This document shows, one piece after another, positions 17,254 to 25,043 of a stretch of 39,475 nucleotides of DNA (positions are counted from its first letter, which is position 1; each line of letters begins with the position of its first letter). The notes below the pieces were generated by a model. It was not told the DNA's origin. It ran no database searches and saw only the letters and a list, made by a program, of their open reading frames with translations. Position numbers and translations under genes: made by a program. Origin of the DNA: Nocardioides sp. YIM 152315 (GTDB lineage Bacteria > Actinomycetota > Actinomycetes > Propionibacteriales > Nocardioidaceae); contig NZ_JARGER010000016.1 of NCBI RefSeq assembly GCF_029210375.1, positions 1 to 39,475 of the forward strand, written 5' to 3'.

Positions 17254-17697
17254 CTACGGCTCCGCGACGACCACGGCCGATCCCGTGGCTCCGATCGTCG
17301 CGACGTCTGGAGAGCCGGGCACGGTGAGCGGCAGGTCGAGCGGGGCGGTGACGTGGATCGTGACGGACGTGGAGGCCCGGTCGACGTCGACGTCGAAGGC
17401 GAGCCCCGGGTAGTCGGCGTACGCGCCCGACTGGACGAGGAACTCCCGCACCGACCCGCGGACCCGCTCCACGCTCAGCTCGAGCCGACCCTGCGGCACC
17501 CCTCCGGCGTACACCTCCTCGCCGGTCGCGCCGAGGTCGGCGGCCCGGAGCGCGGCGCCGTCGGCCACCGTGTCGAGGCCCTGGCGCTGGAGGTACGCCG
17601 CGGACACGTCGACGACGGTCGCGACGGCCATCGCGAGCACCAGCGCGAAGCCGACGATCAGCAGCGTCGTCTGACCGCGCTCGTCACGGCGCCGCAT
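17254..17697 (-). CDS. TadG-like pilus assembly protein
   Basis: The 147-residue protein begins MRRRDERGQTTLLIVGFALVLAMAVATVVDVSAAYLQRQGLDTVADGAALRAAD, the form of actinobacterial TadG-type proteins (Rv3654c/Rv3655c kind): a basic N-terminus, the ERGQTTLL prepilin-like motif, one membrane helix, then a small extracellular domain rich in beta residues. Such pseudopilins are presumed to sit at the base of the pilus. ATG 17697 is chosen because the family starts there; the longer frame overlaps the preceding gene. It overlaps the end of the TadE gene by 14 bp and closes the operon. Confidence 0.85.
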   Translation of the reverse strand: MRRRDERGQTTLLIVGFALVLAMAVATVVDVSAAYLQRQGLDTVADGAALRAADLGATGEEVYAGGVPQGRLELSVERVRGSVREFLVQSGAYADYPGLAFDVDVDRASTSVTIHVTAPLDLPLTVPGSPDVATIGATGSAVVVAEP

Positions 17698-18145
17698 CCG
17701 CGGCCTCCTGGTACTGGCCGATCGGCACCGTGTGGGTCGAGTCGAGCGCGAAGCTCGGCGCGCCGCCACCGAGGATGTCGGGCATCAGCGGCAGGTCGAC
17801 GCTCGACTCGACCACGACCGTGATGACGGAGGTGCCGCTGTGGCAGTCGTGGGGGTACGGGGCGCAGGTGATGTGCACGTCGAGGGCGGCGCCACCGATG
17901 CCCTGGTCCTCGAGCGCCTGGCGGGCCGCCGCCAGCGCACGCGCCGAGCCGGTCGCGTCGTCGGGCGCCAGCGCATAGGCACGACCGGCGGCCCGGGCGG
18001 CGCCCGAGACGGCGAACGCGCCGCGCTGCACCTCGAAGACCGAGACCACGATCCACAGCATCGGCACCAGCAGCAGGATGCCCAGCCAGCTCAGCTCGAC
18101 CAGCGCACTGCCCCGCTCGTCGCGCCGGCGCCCGGGCGCCCTCAT
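17684..18145 (-). CDS. TadE-family pseudopilin (first copy)
   Basis: The 153-residue protein starts MRAPGRRRDERGSALVELSWLGILLLVPMLWIVVSVFEVQRGAF. The RG-SALVE motif with Glu at +5 from the Gly, followed by one hydrophobic helix, is the TadE/TadF pseudopilin signature. The rest is a short extracellular domain with a cysteine pair (ITCAPYPHDC). ATG 18145 overlaps the upstream stop as ATGA, and its end overlaps the TadG-like gene. It probably assembles with the Tad machinery encoded upstream. Confidence 0.88.
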   Translation of the reverse strand: MRAPGRRRDERGSALVELSWLGILLLVPMLWIVVSVFEVQRGAFAVSGAARAAGRAYALAPDDATGSARALAAARQALEDQGIGGAALDVHITCAPYPHDCHSGTSVITVVVESSVDLPLMPDILGGGAPSFALDSTHTVPIGQYQEAADAAP

Positions 18146-18528
18146 GGCGGCTGCTCCTCCACCGCGCGACCGGTCACCTCGAGCGCGATGCCGGGCCCGC
18201 CGATCCCCAGCGCCGGCACCACTGCCCGCACGGTCACCGCAACGCCCGGCGCCCCCTCGACCGTCGCGGGATGGGCGGAGACGTCCCGCGCGAAGCGGCC
18301 CGAGATCGCGCCGTCGATCTGGTCGCGGGTCCGGGCCGCACCGTCGGCCGGCCCGCGGTCGAGGGTCGCGGCGTACCGAGCTCCCTCGGACGCCGCGGAC
18401 GCGAGCGTGTTGCGCACGAGCAGCACCAGCGCGACCTGCAGGATGCCGAGGAAGATCGGCACCAGCACGACCAGGACGAGCACGAAGTCGACGACCGCCG
18501 ACCCGCGCTGGTCCGGCCGCCGGCGCAC
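18142..18528 (-). CDS. TadE-family pseudopilin (second copy)
   Basis: The 128-residue protein starts VRRRPDQRGSAVVDFVLVLVVLVPIFLGILQVALVLLVRNTLASAASEGARYAA, a typical TadE-like N-terminus with Asp in place of the usual Glu after the RGSA motif. A predicted beta-rich tail follows. GTG 18528 overlaps the stop of the pilin gene by one base (TAGTG), and the end forms an ATGA overlap with the next TadE gene, showing translational coupling. The longer frame upstream is antisense and shadow sequence. Confidence 0.85.
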   Translation of the reverse strand: MRRRPDQRGSAVVDFVLVLVVLVPIFLGILQVALVLLVRNTLASAASEGARYAATLDRGPADGAARTRDQIDGAISGRFARDVSAHPATVEGAPGVAVTVRAVVPALGIGGPGIALEVTGRAVEEQPP

Positions 18529-18710
18529 TACCGCACCTTGGCGAGCGCCGAGCTGACCATGTCCTGCAGGGCCGGGCCGGCGATCGCCGTGATGCCGACG
18601 ACCAATCCAGCGGTCATCACGGTGATCATCACCCAACCGGGCACGTCACCACGCTCGTCGCGGTCGCGTGGGGACAGCCAGGCCACGAGGGCGAGGACGA
18701 GTTGGTTCAT
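18528..18710 (-). CDS. 60-residue Flp-pilin-like protein
   Basis: The small protein MNQLVLALVAWLSPRDRDERGDVPGWVMITVMTAGLVVGITAIAGPALQDMVSSALAKVR has a charged ERG junction and a C-terminal hydrophobic helix, and sits where Flp pilin lies in Tad operons. Unlike typical Flp, the residues after the Gly are DVPGW, with no +5 Glu and no Tyr, so processing by a TadV-type peptidase is doubtful. A first hydrophobic stretch precedes the cleavage-like site. ATG 18710 has a strong AGGAGG site. Confidence 0.72.
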   Translation of the reverse strand: MNQLVLALVAWLSPRDRDERGDVPGWVMITVMTAGLVVGITAIAGPALQDMVSSALAKVR

Positions 18711-18732
18711 CGGCTTCCTCCTAGGTGGGACG

Positions 18733-19668
18733 TCAGGGGGTGGTCAGGGAGAGCCCGACGACGCCGGGCCAGAACGCGAAAAGCACGGTCACGGGCAGGA
18801 CCAGGAAGACGACGGGCACCATCATCAGCACCTCGCGGCGGGCGGCCGACTCGATCAGCTCGCGGCGCCCGGCCTCGCGCACATCGGCGGCCTGGGCGTG
18901 CAGCACGTCCGCGAGCGGCGTGCCGCGCTCGACCGCGACCGCGACCCCCTGGGCGAAGCGCGACACGATCGGCAGCCCGCTGGTCGCCGCCAGGGCGTCG
19001 AACGCCGACGCGACCGGCTCACCGGTGCGGATGGCGGCGAGCACCCGGGCGAGGTCGCGCGAGAGCTCGCCGCCGCTGCGTCGTACGACGCGGTCGAGCG
19101 CCATCACCGGGCTCTCGCCGGCCGCGACGGACAGGGCCAGCAGCTCGGCGACCGTCGGGAACTCGGCGAGGATCTGCCGCTCGCGTCGACGCACCTGGCC
19201 GCTGAGGTGGTTGTCGCGGGCCAGCACCCCGGCCACGAACGCGATCGCGCACGCGACCACCCACAGCAGCACGTTGCCCGGCTGGGCGAGGGTGCGGAGC
19301 ACGGCAACGGCCGCCGCGACGGCGAAGGCGACCAGCCCCCAGACGACCTGCTCGATCCGGAGCTCGTGCACGCTCTTGTCGATGCCCGCACGAGCGAGCC
19401 GGCGCTCCACCGAGCTCGCGCCGCCGAGCACCCGCTCGACGCCGTCGGCCGCTGAGCGCAGCACGGGGCCGAAGACGCCGACCGCCGCCGACGTGGGCGG
19501 CGGGCTCAGCCGCGGGCCGGCACCGTCGAGCGTCGGCAGGTCGCGCACGTAGGGCAGCACCCGCAGCGCCAGGTGTGGGCGCCGGATCGCCCGGACGCGG
19601 ACCGCGACGAGCAGCAGCCCGGCGGCCGCGAGGGCTCCGAGGAACGCGCCCCACGTCGCGAGGGTCAT
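18733..19668 (-). CDS. tadC: TadC-type membrane platform protein (T2SSF domain)
   Basis: The 311-residue protein has an N-terminal membrane helix (TWGAFLGALAAAGLLLVAV), a pair near 130-170 (VVWGLVAFAVAAAVAVL, VLLWVVACAIAFVAGVLA), a T2SSF cytoplasmic domain (QILAEFPTVAELLALSVAAGESPVMALDRVVRRSGGELSRDLARVLAAIRTG) and a final helix (EVLMMVPVVFLVLPVTVLFAFWPGVVGL). Together with TadB it forms the inner-membrane platform that the TadA ATPase drives. ATG 19668 overlaps the tadB stop as ATGA. Confidence 0.9.
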   Translation of the reverse strand: MTLATWGAFLGALAAAGLLLVAVRVRAIRRPHLALRVLPYVRDLPTLDGAGPRLSPPPTSAAVGVFGPVLRSAADGVERVLGGASSVERRLARAGIDKSVHELRIEQVVWGLVAFAVAAAVAVLRTLAQPGNVLLWVVACAIAFVAGVLARDNHLSGQVRRRERQILAEFPTVAELLALSVAAGESPVMALDRVVRRSGGELSRDLARVLAAIRTGEPVASAFDALAATSGLPIVSRFAQGVAVAVERGTPLADVLHAQAADVREAGRRELIESAARREVLMMVPVVFLVLPVTVLFAFWPGVVGLSLTTP

Positions 19669-20516
19669 CCGAGGATCCGCCGCTCGACCGGGAGCCGACC
19701 GATCCGCATCATCAGCCGGTAGGCGACCAGGCAGACGGCGGCCCCGACGACGAGGACGACCACGCCCACGGGCGAGGCGTAGCGACGGATCACGTCGTGC
19801 TGGAACGACATCAGCAGCAGCACCAGCCACGGCGACGCGACCGCGAGCCGGGCTCCGTTGACGGTCCAGGCCTGGCGCGACTCCATCTCGGAGCGGGTGC
19901 GAAGATCCTCGCGCAGGTAGGTCGAGAGGTTGCGCAACAGCCGGCCGAGCTCGCCGCCGCCGACCTCCCGCGCGACCCGGAGACCCTCGACCACGCGGTC
20001 ACCGACGGGGTCGGCGAGCCGGTCCTTGAGCCGGTCCAGCGACTCCCCGAAGCGACCGGTCACCTGGTAGTCGAGGGCGAACTGGTCGAAGGCCGGGCGC
20101 AGCGGCGTGGGCCCGCGGACCGCGAGGCCCGCCAGGGCGTCGGGCAGCGACATGCCCGCCCGGACCGCCGAGGTGAGGTTGTCCACGGCCTCGGGCCACA
20201 CCTCCGCGAGCTCCCGCTGACGCCGACGCGCTCGACCGGTCACCACCGCGACCGGGAGGTAGCCGCCCATCGCGCCGAAGGCGAGCGCCACCGGCGGCGT
20301 ACCCGACACGACCTGCATCAGCAGCGCCGTCACGGCACCGCAGACGACGCAGAGCAGCACGAAGCCCGCCACGGACACCTGGCCGAGCCCCGCGCGGGCG
20401 AGCAGCTCCGTCGTACGCCGTGCCCGCGCGGCCTCGCGCGGGCGGCGCGGCAGGAAGAACGCACTCCAGACCAGCAGCAGGCCGATGCCGACCCCGAGTC
20501 CGACGAGCGCACCCAT
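19665..20516 (-). CDS. tadB: TadB-type membrane platform protein (T2SSF domain)
   Basis: The 283-residue protein has helices near the N-terminus (LVGLGVGIGLLLVWSAFFL, VAGFVLLCVVCGAVTALLMQVV, PPVALAFGAMGGYLPVAVV), a T2SSF domain (ELAEVWPEAVDNLTSAVRAGMSLPDALAGLAVRGPTPLRPAFDQF, EVGGGELGRLLRNLSTYLRED) and C-terminal helices (LAVASPWLVLLLMS, GVVVLVVGAAVCLVAYRLM). It pairs with TadC in the pilus platform. ATG 20516 shares one base with the tadA stop (TGATG). Confidence 0.92.
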   Translation of the reverse strand: MGALVGLGVGIGLLLVWSAFFLPRRPREAARARRTTELLARAGLGQVSVAGFVLLCVVCGAVTALLMQVVSGTPPVALAFGAMGGYLPVAVVTGRARRRQRELAEVWPEAVDNLTSAVRAGMSLPDALAGLAVRGPTPLRPAFDQFALDYQVTGRFGESLDRLKDRLADPVGDRVVEGLRVAREVGGGELGRLLRNLSTYLREDLRTRSEMESRQAWTVNGARLAVASPWLVLLLMSFQHDVIRRYASPVGVVVLVVGAAVCLVAYRLMMRIGRLPVERRILG

Positions 20517-21799
20517 CAGGAAGCCCCGGTCAGGATCCGGTGCACGTCGATGCCGGCCCGCTCGAAGCGCTCGAGGTGGGGCGGCAGCCCGCCCGTGCGT
20601 CGCAGCTCGCCGGCCCGACGGTCGAAGACCGGCTCGGTCTCGATCACGTCCTGCTCCACCCGCCCGGGGACGCCCACGATCTCGTTGACGCGACGCACGC
20701 CCCGCTCGTCGACGCCCAGGTGCACGACCAGGTCGACCGACGCGGCGACGGTCGGGACCACGAAGCGCGCGGAGATGTTCTCGCCGGCCAGCAGCGGCAG
20801 CGTGCACATCTTGACCAGCGCCTCGCGGGCGCTGTTGGCGTGGATCGTGCACATGCCCGGCAGCCCGGCGTTGAGGGCCAGGAGCAGGTCGAGGCACTCC
20901 TCGGCGCGCACCTCGCCGACGACGATGCGGCTCGGCCGCATCCGCAGGCTCTCCTTGACGAGGTCGCGCAGCCGGATCTCGCCGGTGCCCTCGAGCCCGG
21001 ACTGCCGTGTCTGCAGGGCCACCCAGTCGGGGTGCGGGAAGCGCAGCTCGAAGACCTCCTCGGCCGACACCACCCGGTCACCGCCGGGGATCGAGGCCGC
21101 GAGGCAGTTGAGCATCGTGGTCTTGCCGGCCTGGGTGCCACCCGCCACCAGGATGTTGAGGCCCGCGCGCACCGATGCCTCCAGGAACGACGCGGCGCTC
21201 GGCGTCAGGCTGCCGAGCTCGACCAGCTCGCCGAGCCGGCCGGCGCGGAGGACGAACTTGCGGATGTTCACTGCCGAGAACCCGCGGCTGATGCCCTCCA
21301 GCACGACGTGCAGGCGGTGCCCCTCGGGGAGCATGGCGTCGACGAACGGGCTGCTCACGTCGATCCGGCGGCCGCTCGACTTCAGCATCCGCTCGACCAG
21401 CTCCCGGACCTGCGCACCGGTGAGGACCAGCGTGGTCAGCTCGTGGCGCCCGTTGCGAGCGATGAACACCCGGCTGGGGTCGTTGATCCACACCTCCTCG
21501 ACGGTCGGGTCGTCGAGGAACGCCTGCAGCGGCCCGAAGCCCGAGACCCGCGCCATCAGCTCGCCCACCACCGCGCCGACGTCGGGCACCGGGGCGACGG
21601 CACCGGTCAGGCTGCGCTCGTCGTGGTCGCGGACGACACTCTCCGCGATCCGCCGCACCAGCGCGGGGTCGCGTTGGGGGTCGACGCCCTCGCGGCGCAC
21701 CAGCTCGCGGACGTGCTGGTCGAGCTGCTCGACGAGGTCGCCGTGCGCGTCGTGGGCACGGTCAGCGGTACGGCGCGGCGCCGGTTGGGTCAATGACAT
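20516..21799 (-). CDS. tadA: TadA/CpaF-type secretion ATPase
   Basis: The 427-residue ATPase has the CpaF N-terminal domain (GPLQAFLDDPTVEEVWINDPSRVFIARNGRHELT), Walker A GGTQAGKTT (residues 220-228), the Asp-box VVSAEEVFELRFPHPDWVALQTR, Walker B IVVGEVRAEE (about 292-301), and the His-box MCTIHANSAREAL. It hydrolyses ATP to assemble Tad pili or secrete the pilin. ATG 21799 follows a GGGGGA site and is the first gene of the run tadA-tadB-tadC-pilin-tadE-tadE-tadG, all coupled by overlaps except before tadC and the pilin. No TadZ/CpaE, RcpA secretin or TadV peptidase gene is in the window. Confidence 0.95.
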   Translation of the reverse strand: MSLTQPAPRRTADRAHDAHGDLVEQLDQHVRELVRREGVDPQRDPALVRRIAESVVRDHDERSLTGAVAPVPDVGAVVGELMARVSGFGPLQAFLDDPTVEEVWINDPSRVFIARNGRHELTTLVLTGAQVRELVERMLKSSGRRIDVSSPFVDAMLPEGHRLHVVLEGISRGFSAVNIRKFVLRAGRLGELVELGSLTPSAASFLEASVRAGLNILVAGGTQAGKTTMLNCLAASIPGGDRVVSAEEVFELRFPHPDWVALQTRQSGLEGTGEIRLRDLVKESLRMRPSRIVVGEVRAEECLDLLLALNAGLPGMCTIHANSAREALVKMCTLPLLAGENISARFVVPTVAASVDLVVHLGVDERGVRRVNEIVGVPGRVEQDVIETEPVFDRRAGELRRTGGLPPHLERFERAGIDVHRILTGAS

Positions 21800-21900
21800 G
21801 CGGTTCCCCCGAGCTGGATCCTTGCCGCCAGTCTCTCCGCCGACCCGCCCACCGAAACAGCCCCGATCTGCTGCCTGTGGACAACGTCCGATTCAGTCCC

Positions 21901-23283
21901 TCAGTCCAGGACGCCGGGCGCCGCTCCCTCGTCGTCGACCCAGTCCTCGCCGGCGTCGAAGAGCTCGCGCTTGCGCCCCTTCTCGTCGTCCTTGCCGCGT
22001 CCGGCGCGACCGCCGGCACCGGCGCCTGCACCGGTGCGGCCGCCCGCACCCGCACGGCCCGAAGCACCCGCACGGCCCGAGGCGCCCGCCCGACCCGGCG
22101 CGCCCGCCCGGCCGGAGGCACCCGCGCCCGAGCGCCCGGCCGCTCCGGCCCCGGCCCGCCCGGTCGCACCCGTCGCGCCGGCACGACCACTGGCACCGGC
22201 GGCTCCGGCCGCCCGACCGAGGGTGCCGGCAGAGCCGGCCCGGGCCGTGCTGCCGATGCCGCGCACGGCGCTCGCCGCCGTGCCGCGACCCGCGGAGGCG
22301 GCGGTCGCCGACGCACCCGGGAACAGCCCGCCCTTGAGGGCCCCGGTGAGCTTGGCGCCGATCAGGCCGGCGGCAGCGCCGCCGCCGACGGCGCCCGCCG
22401 CTCCACCGATGCCGCCGAGACCGGGCACGCCGCCGCTCTCGCCCGCGCCGCCGGTGCCGCCGACGTCGGCGACGTCGGCGACGACCGGCGTGTTGGTGAA
22501 CGTGAAGTCCGGCACGGACGTCCCCGCGCCCGGCCCCCCGCCGCCGTGGCCGGGTGTGCCGGCCTGACCGCCCGGGTCGGCCGGCTGCCAGACCGGGTCC
22601 CGCCCGGGCTCCCCGACCGGTTCGCCGACGACGGCGACCAGGTCTGCGTCCCTGCCTCCGCGCCCGCCCGGTGCGGCGACGGCGTGGCCGCTCATGCCAC
22701 CCGGCATGCCGCCCCCACCTCCGCCCCCGCCGGCCGGAGGCGGCGGAGGAGGCGGCGGGTCGGGCTCGCCGTGGATCTGCTTCATCGTCGCGGTCGACTC
22801 CTGCAACGCGTCGTCGAGGGCGTCGGCCGCGGCCCGTGCCTTCTCCTCCTGGTCCGCGAAGGCCCGCGCCGCCGCCTGCTCCCGCGCCTTGCTCTTCGCC
22901 TGGGCGTCGAGCTCGTCCTTGGTCGGGTTGCCGACGGGAGCGCGGTACGGCGTCGGCTGCGCGATGTCCTGCATGCCCTTCTCGGCGTCCTTGGCGGTCT
23001 TGAGCGCCCCGCCGGCGTCCGAGAGCGCCGTCCGTCCCTTGCGGAGCACGTCGGCCTTGGCCCGCATCGCCTTCGCCGACCTCGCGAACGCCTGCTTGAC
23101 CGCGGGCCCGGTCTCACCTCCGACCGCGCCCGCGACGTCCTGCCCCGACCCGTCCAGGTAGGTCGCGATCTGGTCGAGGAGCATCCCGCACTTGTCCCAC
23201 TCGCCCGACACGGTCCCGATCGACGCCTCGTCGGCACCCTGCACCGCCTGGCGCAGTCGGTCGACCTGTGGTCCCACCGCCAT
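21901..23283 (-). CDS. PPE/WXG100-like helical protein with collagen-like tail
   Basis: The 460-residue protein has three parts. Residues 1-170 are predicted helical, with WDKCGMLLDQIATYLDGSGQDVAG and long Ala/Lys/Glu helices, as in ESX (type VII) substrates. Residues 173-195 are a Pro-run followed by a Gly-run. The remainder is Gly/Ala/Ser low complexity, ending with GRAGAS/GRAGAP-type repeats (about 375-430), then KRELFDAGEDWVDDEGAAPGVLD. The acidic DDEGAAPGVLD end recurs in actinobacterial proteins of this sort, from memory. Secretion is inferred, since no ESX ATPase or membrane gene is nearby. ATG 23283 shares one base with the stop of the upstream WXG100-like gene, so the two are coupled. 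Confidence 0.75.
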   Translation of the reverse strand: MAVGPQVDRLRQAVQGADEASIGTVSGEWDKCGMLLDQIATYLDGSGQDVAGAVGGETGPAVKQAFARSAKAMRAKADVLRKGRTALSDAGGALKTAKDAEKGMQDIAQPTPYRAPVGNPTKDELDAQAKSKAREQAAARAFADQEEKARAAADALDDALQESTATMKQIHGEPDPPPPPPPPAGGGGGGGGMPGGMSGHAVAAPGGRGGRDADLVAVVGEPVGEPGRDPVWQPADPGGQAGTPGHGGGGPGAGTSVPDFTFTNTPVVADVADVGGTGGAGESGGVPGLGGIGGAAGAVGGGAAAGLIGAKLTGALKGGLFPGASATAASAGRGTAASAVRGIGSTARAGSAGTLGRAAGAAGASGRAGATGATGRAGAGAAGRSGAGASGRAGAPGRAGASGRAGASGRAGAGGRTGAGAGAGGRAGRGKDDEKGRKRELFDAGEDWVDDEGAAPGVLD

Positions 23284-23672
23284 CAGAGGTCACCCCCGCC
23301 GTCGTTGTGCAGGTCGTGGGAGTCGAGGTGGCTGCCAGCGTCGAGCAGCTCGCGCTTCCGGGAGGGCGTCAGGTCGGCGGCCGCCTGGAAGTCCCGCTCG
23401 CTCAGGTCCTTCGCGAAGCCGTCGAGGTTCTGCGCGTAGGCCTGGAGCCCCGCGGCCATCTCGTTCAGCGCGTCGACGACGTGCTGGTGGGCGACGCTGG
23501 TGTGATGCTCGAGCCCGTGGCCCCTGGCCGAGGCCCCGAACACTCCGGCACCGGTCTCCATCGGGCTGCCGTTCTTCACGGTGCCCGCGTGTTCCTCCAG
23601 GATGTCCCGGCACTGGTCGACCAGTTCCTCCGGCAGACCCAGGACGTTCTGCAGCATGTCCAGCGGTAGCAT
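23283..23672 (-). CDS. WXG100/ESX-like small helical protein
   Basis: The 129-residue, mostly helical protein contains GLPEELVDQCRDILEEHAG, a Gly-rich turn (METGAGVFGASARG), then HHTSVAHQHVVDALNEMAAGLQAYAQNLDGFAKDLSERD, which resembles the second helix and the YxxxD/E-type region of WXG100-like proteins; no WXG is present at the turn. The tail KRELLDAGSHLDSHDLHNDGGGDL echoes KRELFDAGEDW in its neighbour, suggesting a shared tail motif. ATG 23672 (MLPLDMLQNV) is chosen over an upstream in-frame ATG at 23705 by position and likely domain limits. It is translated just ahead of the PPE-like gene. Confidence 0.7.
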   Translation of the reverse strand: MLPLDMLQNVLGLPEELVDQCRDILEEHAGTVKNGSPMETGAGVFGASARGHGLEHHTSVAHQHVVDALNEMAAGLQAYAQNLDGFAKDLSERDFQAAADLTPSRKRELLDAGSHLDSHDLHNDGGGDL

Positions 23673-23709
23673 GCGGTCTCTTGCCCTTCCCCCGTGCAGA
23701 AGCATCGTC

Positions 23710-23721
23710 GTTCGATCGAAC
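23710..23721. promoter_or_regulatory. 12-bp perfect palindrome in divergent promoter region
   Basis: GTTCGATCGAAC lies 38 bp upstream of the leftward WXG100-like start, in the 190-bp gap before the rightward lipoprotein gene. It has the LexA half-sites in inverted order and no spacer, so it is not a SOS box. It could be an operator for either gene; no regulator is adjacent. Confidence 0.35.
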
Positions 23722-23790
23722 CTTCGCGGGTGGACCTGCCCGGTCTCCGACGGGCTGAAACCTCCGGTTCCAGCCCACCTCGCGGTCGAG

Positions 23791-23818
23791 TTTCCGTACG
23801 ACGCGACGCGGTTAGAGT
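23791..23818 (+). promoter_or_regulatory. possible promoter of the lipoprotein gene
   Basis: TTTCCG (23791-23796) and TAGAGT (23813-23818), 16 bp apart, precede AGGAGG (23852-23857) and the GTG at 23863. The -10 fits the actinobacterial TANNNT pattern; the -35 is weak. Confidence 0.35.
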
Positions 23819-23862
23819 GACAGCGCCGGGACCGACCGGCGATCTCGGACCAGGAGGCCGGA

Positions 23863-24474
23863 GTGGCTCGTCGAACCCGTCACCGCGCGGCCGCCGCCGC
23901 GGCGCTCGCGACCCTCCTGCTGCCGCTGGCCGCCTGCGGCGACGACGACCCACCGGCCGGCGACGACCCCGCGTCGACGAGCAGCCCGTCGGAGCCGGAG
24001 GACGAGTCGACCTCGGCAGAGCCGAGCGAGGAGCCGTCGGTCGAGGCGGCGACGGGGCCCCTGCTCGAGATGCCCAACGTCCAGGTCAACGCACCCGAGG
24101 GCTGGAAGAAGGGTCGCGCGTTCATCGACATCCAGACAGATGCGCACAACGCCGGCTCGACGGCGATGGTCGTCCTCGCGTCCATCGAGCTGCCCGCCGC
24201 CGACATCGAGACCCCCCTCGCCGAGCAGATGAAGAGCGCGATCCGCACCTCGTCGAAGAAGCCGCCGCCGACGGCCAAGGACCCGGTCGAGCTCGGCGGC
24301 GTCGAGTGGTACCACATCTACTCCGACGGAGGCTCCGACACGAGCGAGGACATCTACGGTGTCGACCACGGCGGCTACCAGACGAGGCTCACCTTCAGCT
24401 TCGCCGACGAGGTGCCGCTCGCGGAGCAGCAGGAGACCACCGCGTCGGTGCTGGCCTCCCTCGCGTGGCGCTGA
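23863..24474 (+). CDS. predicted lipoprotein, unknown function
   Basis: The 203-residue protein has a lipobox LLLPLAAC with the lipidated Cys near residue 25, an Asp/Ser/Glu/Pro-rich linker (about 27-65), and a mixed domain of about 135 residues (VQVNAPEGWKKGRAFIDIQTDAHNAGSTAMVVLASIELP...VEWYHIYSDGGSDTSEDIYGVDHGGYQTRLTFSF). The WYHIYSD...YGVDHGGY part resembles small stress or PsbP/LpqN-like domains, which is only a guess. GTG 23863 has a clear AGGAGG five bases upstream. It ends convergently with the NlpC/P60 gene within an 18-bp palindrome. Confidence 0.8.
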   Translation: MARRTRHRAAAAAALATLLLPLAACGDDDPPAGDDPASTSSPSEPEDESTSAEPSEEPSVEAATGPLLEMPNVQVNAPEGWKKGRAFIDIQTDAHNAGSTAMVVLASIELPAADIETPLAEQMKSAIRTSSKKPPPTAKDPVELGGVEWYHIYSDGGSDTSEDIYGVDHGGYQTRLTFSFADEVPLAEQQETTASVLASLAWR

Positions 24475-24486
24475 CCGCGGTCAGCG
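24469..24486. terminator. perfect 18-bp palindrome spanning two convergent stops
   Basis: CGCTGACCGCGGTCAGCG is fully self-complementary. It contains the TGA of the lipoprotein gene (24472-24474) and, symmetrically, the TGA of the NlpC/P60 gene on the other strand (24481-24483). Either transcript can form a 7-bp stem with a CGCG loop. There is no U-tract, so termination in both directions is possible but unproven. Confidence 0.4.
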
Positions 24487-25041
24487 GAAGCGCAGCGTCC
24501 CGGCGAACCAGGAGTCGGTCCACAGCGGGTCGGTGCGCACCCGGGTGCCGGAGTACGGCGCGTGCAGCACCATCCGGCGGCCGTGGAACCAGCCGGCGAA
24601 CACGCCGACGTGGTAGACGCCGCCCCCGCCGGTGAAGAAGATCAGGTCGCCGCGCCGCATCGCCGCCCGGGGGATGTGCCGGGCGAAGCCGGCCTGACCC
24701 GCCGACGTCCGCGGGATGCCGCCGAAGCCGGCGCGGCGGAAGCTGTAGAACGTCAGGCCCGAGCAGTCGAACCGGTTCGGCCCGGCGCCGCCGTAGCCGT
24801 ACGGGTCGCCCTTCTGCGCCACCGCGGTGCGCATCGCCCTCTCGACGCGGCTGGGCTTGTGCTTGGGCTTGTGCTTGTGCGTGGGCTTGTCGTGGTGACG
24901 GGCCACCTTCTCGGCCGGTGCCGAGTGCGCCTCGGTCATGGGCGCGGAGGTGAGCAGGCCGACGGCGAGGGCGCCGCTGACGAGGGCGCGGGCACCGGTG
25001 CGGGTGCACGCGCGCAGGATGACGGGCAGGGCTGTGGACAT
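24481..25041 (-). CDS. secreted NlpC/P60 peptidoglycan hydrolase
   Basis: The 186-residue protein has a signal peptide (about 1-40), a His/Lys-rich linker (HHDKPTHKHKPKHKP) and an NlpC/P60 domain: QKGDPYGYGGAGPNRFDCSGLTFYSF with nucleophile C93, YHVGVF with H144, and LHAP with H160. It would cut within peptidoglycan stem peptides, usually the D-Glu-DAP bond. Its leader carries a ydaO-type riboswitch, as often found ahead of wall hydrolases in actinobacteria, so c-di-AMP should control it. ATG 25041 has an AAGGA site nine bases upstream that is held in the loop of a hairpin. Confidence 0.93.
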   Translation of the reverse strand: MSTALPVILRACTRTGARALVSGALAVGLLTSAPMTEAHSAPAEKVARHHDKPTHKHKPKHKPSRVERAMRTAVAQKGDPYGYGGAGPNRFDCSGLTFYSFRRAGFGGIPRTSAGQAGFARHIPRAAMRRGDLIFFTGGGGVYHVGVFAGWFHGRRMVLHAPYSGTRVRTDPLWTDSWFAGTLRFR

Positions 25042-25043
25042 GT

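Noticed and set aside
21800..21900. separate regulatory RNA upstream of tadA
   Set aside because: Apart from a GGGGGA ribosome site and a tiny GGAC-AAC-GTCC stem, nothing structured is visible.
22020..22310. CRISPR-like or satellite repeat array
   Set aside because: The repetition encodes GRAGAS-type residues in the PPE-like protein and has no spacers or constant unit length.
23710..23721. SOS box at GTTCGATCGAAC
   Set aside because: Half-sites are in the wrong order and lack the 4-bp spacer of CGAAC-N4-GTTCG.
24767..24778. CGAACCGGTTCG inside the NlpC gene as a LexA site
   Set aside because: The spacer is two bases instead of four, and it lies within coding sequence.
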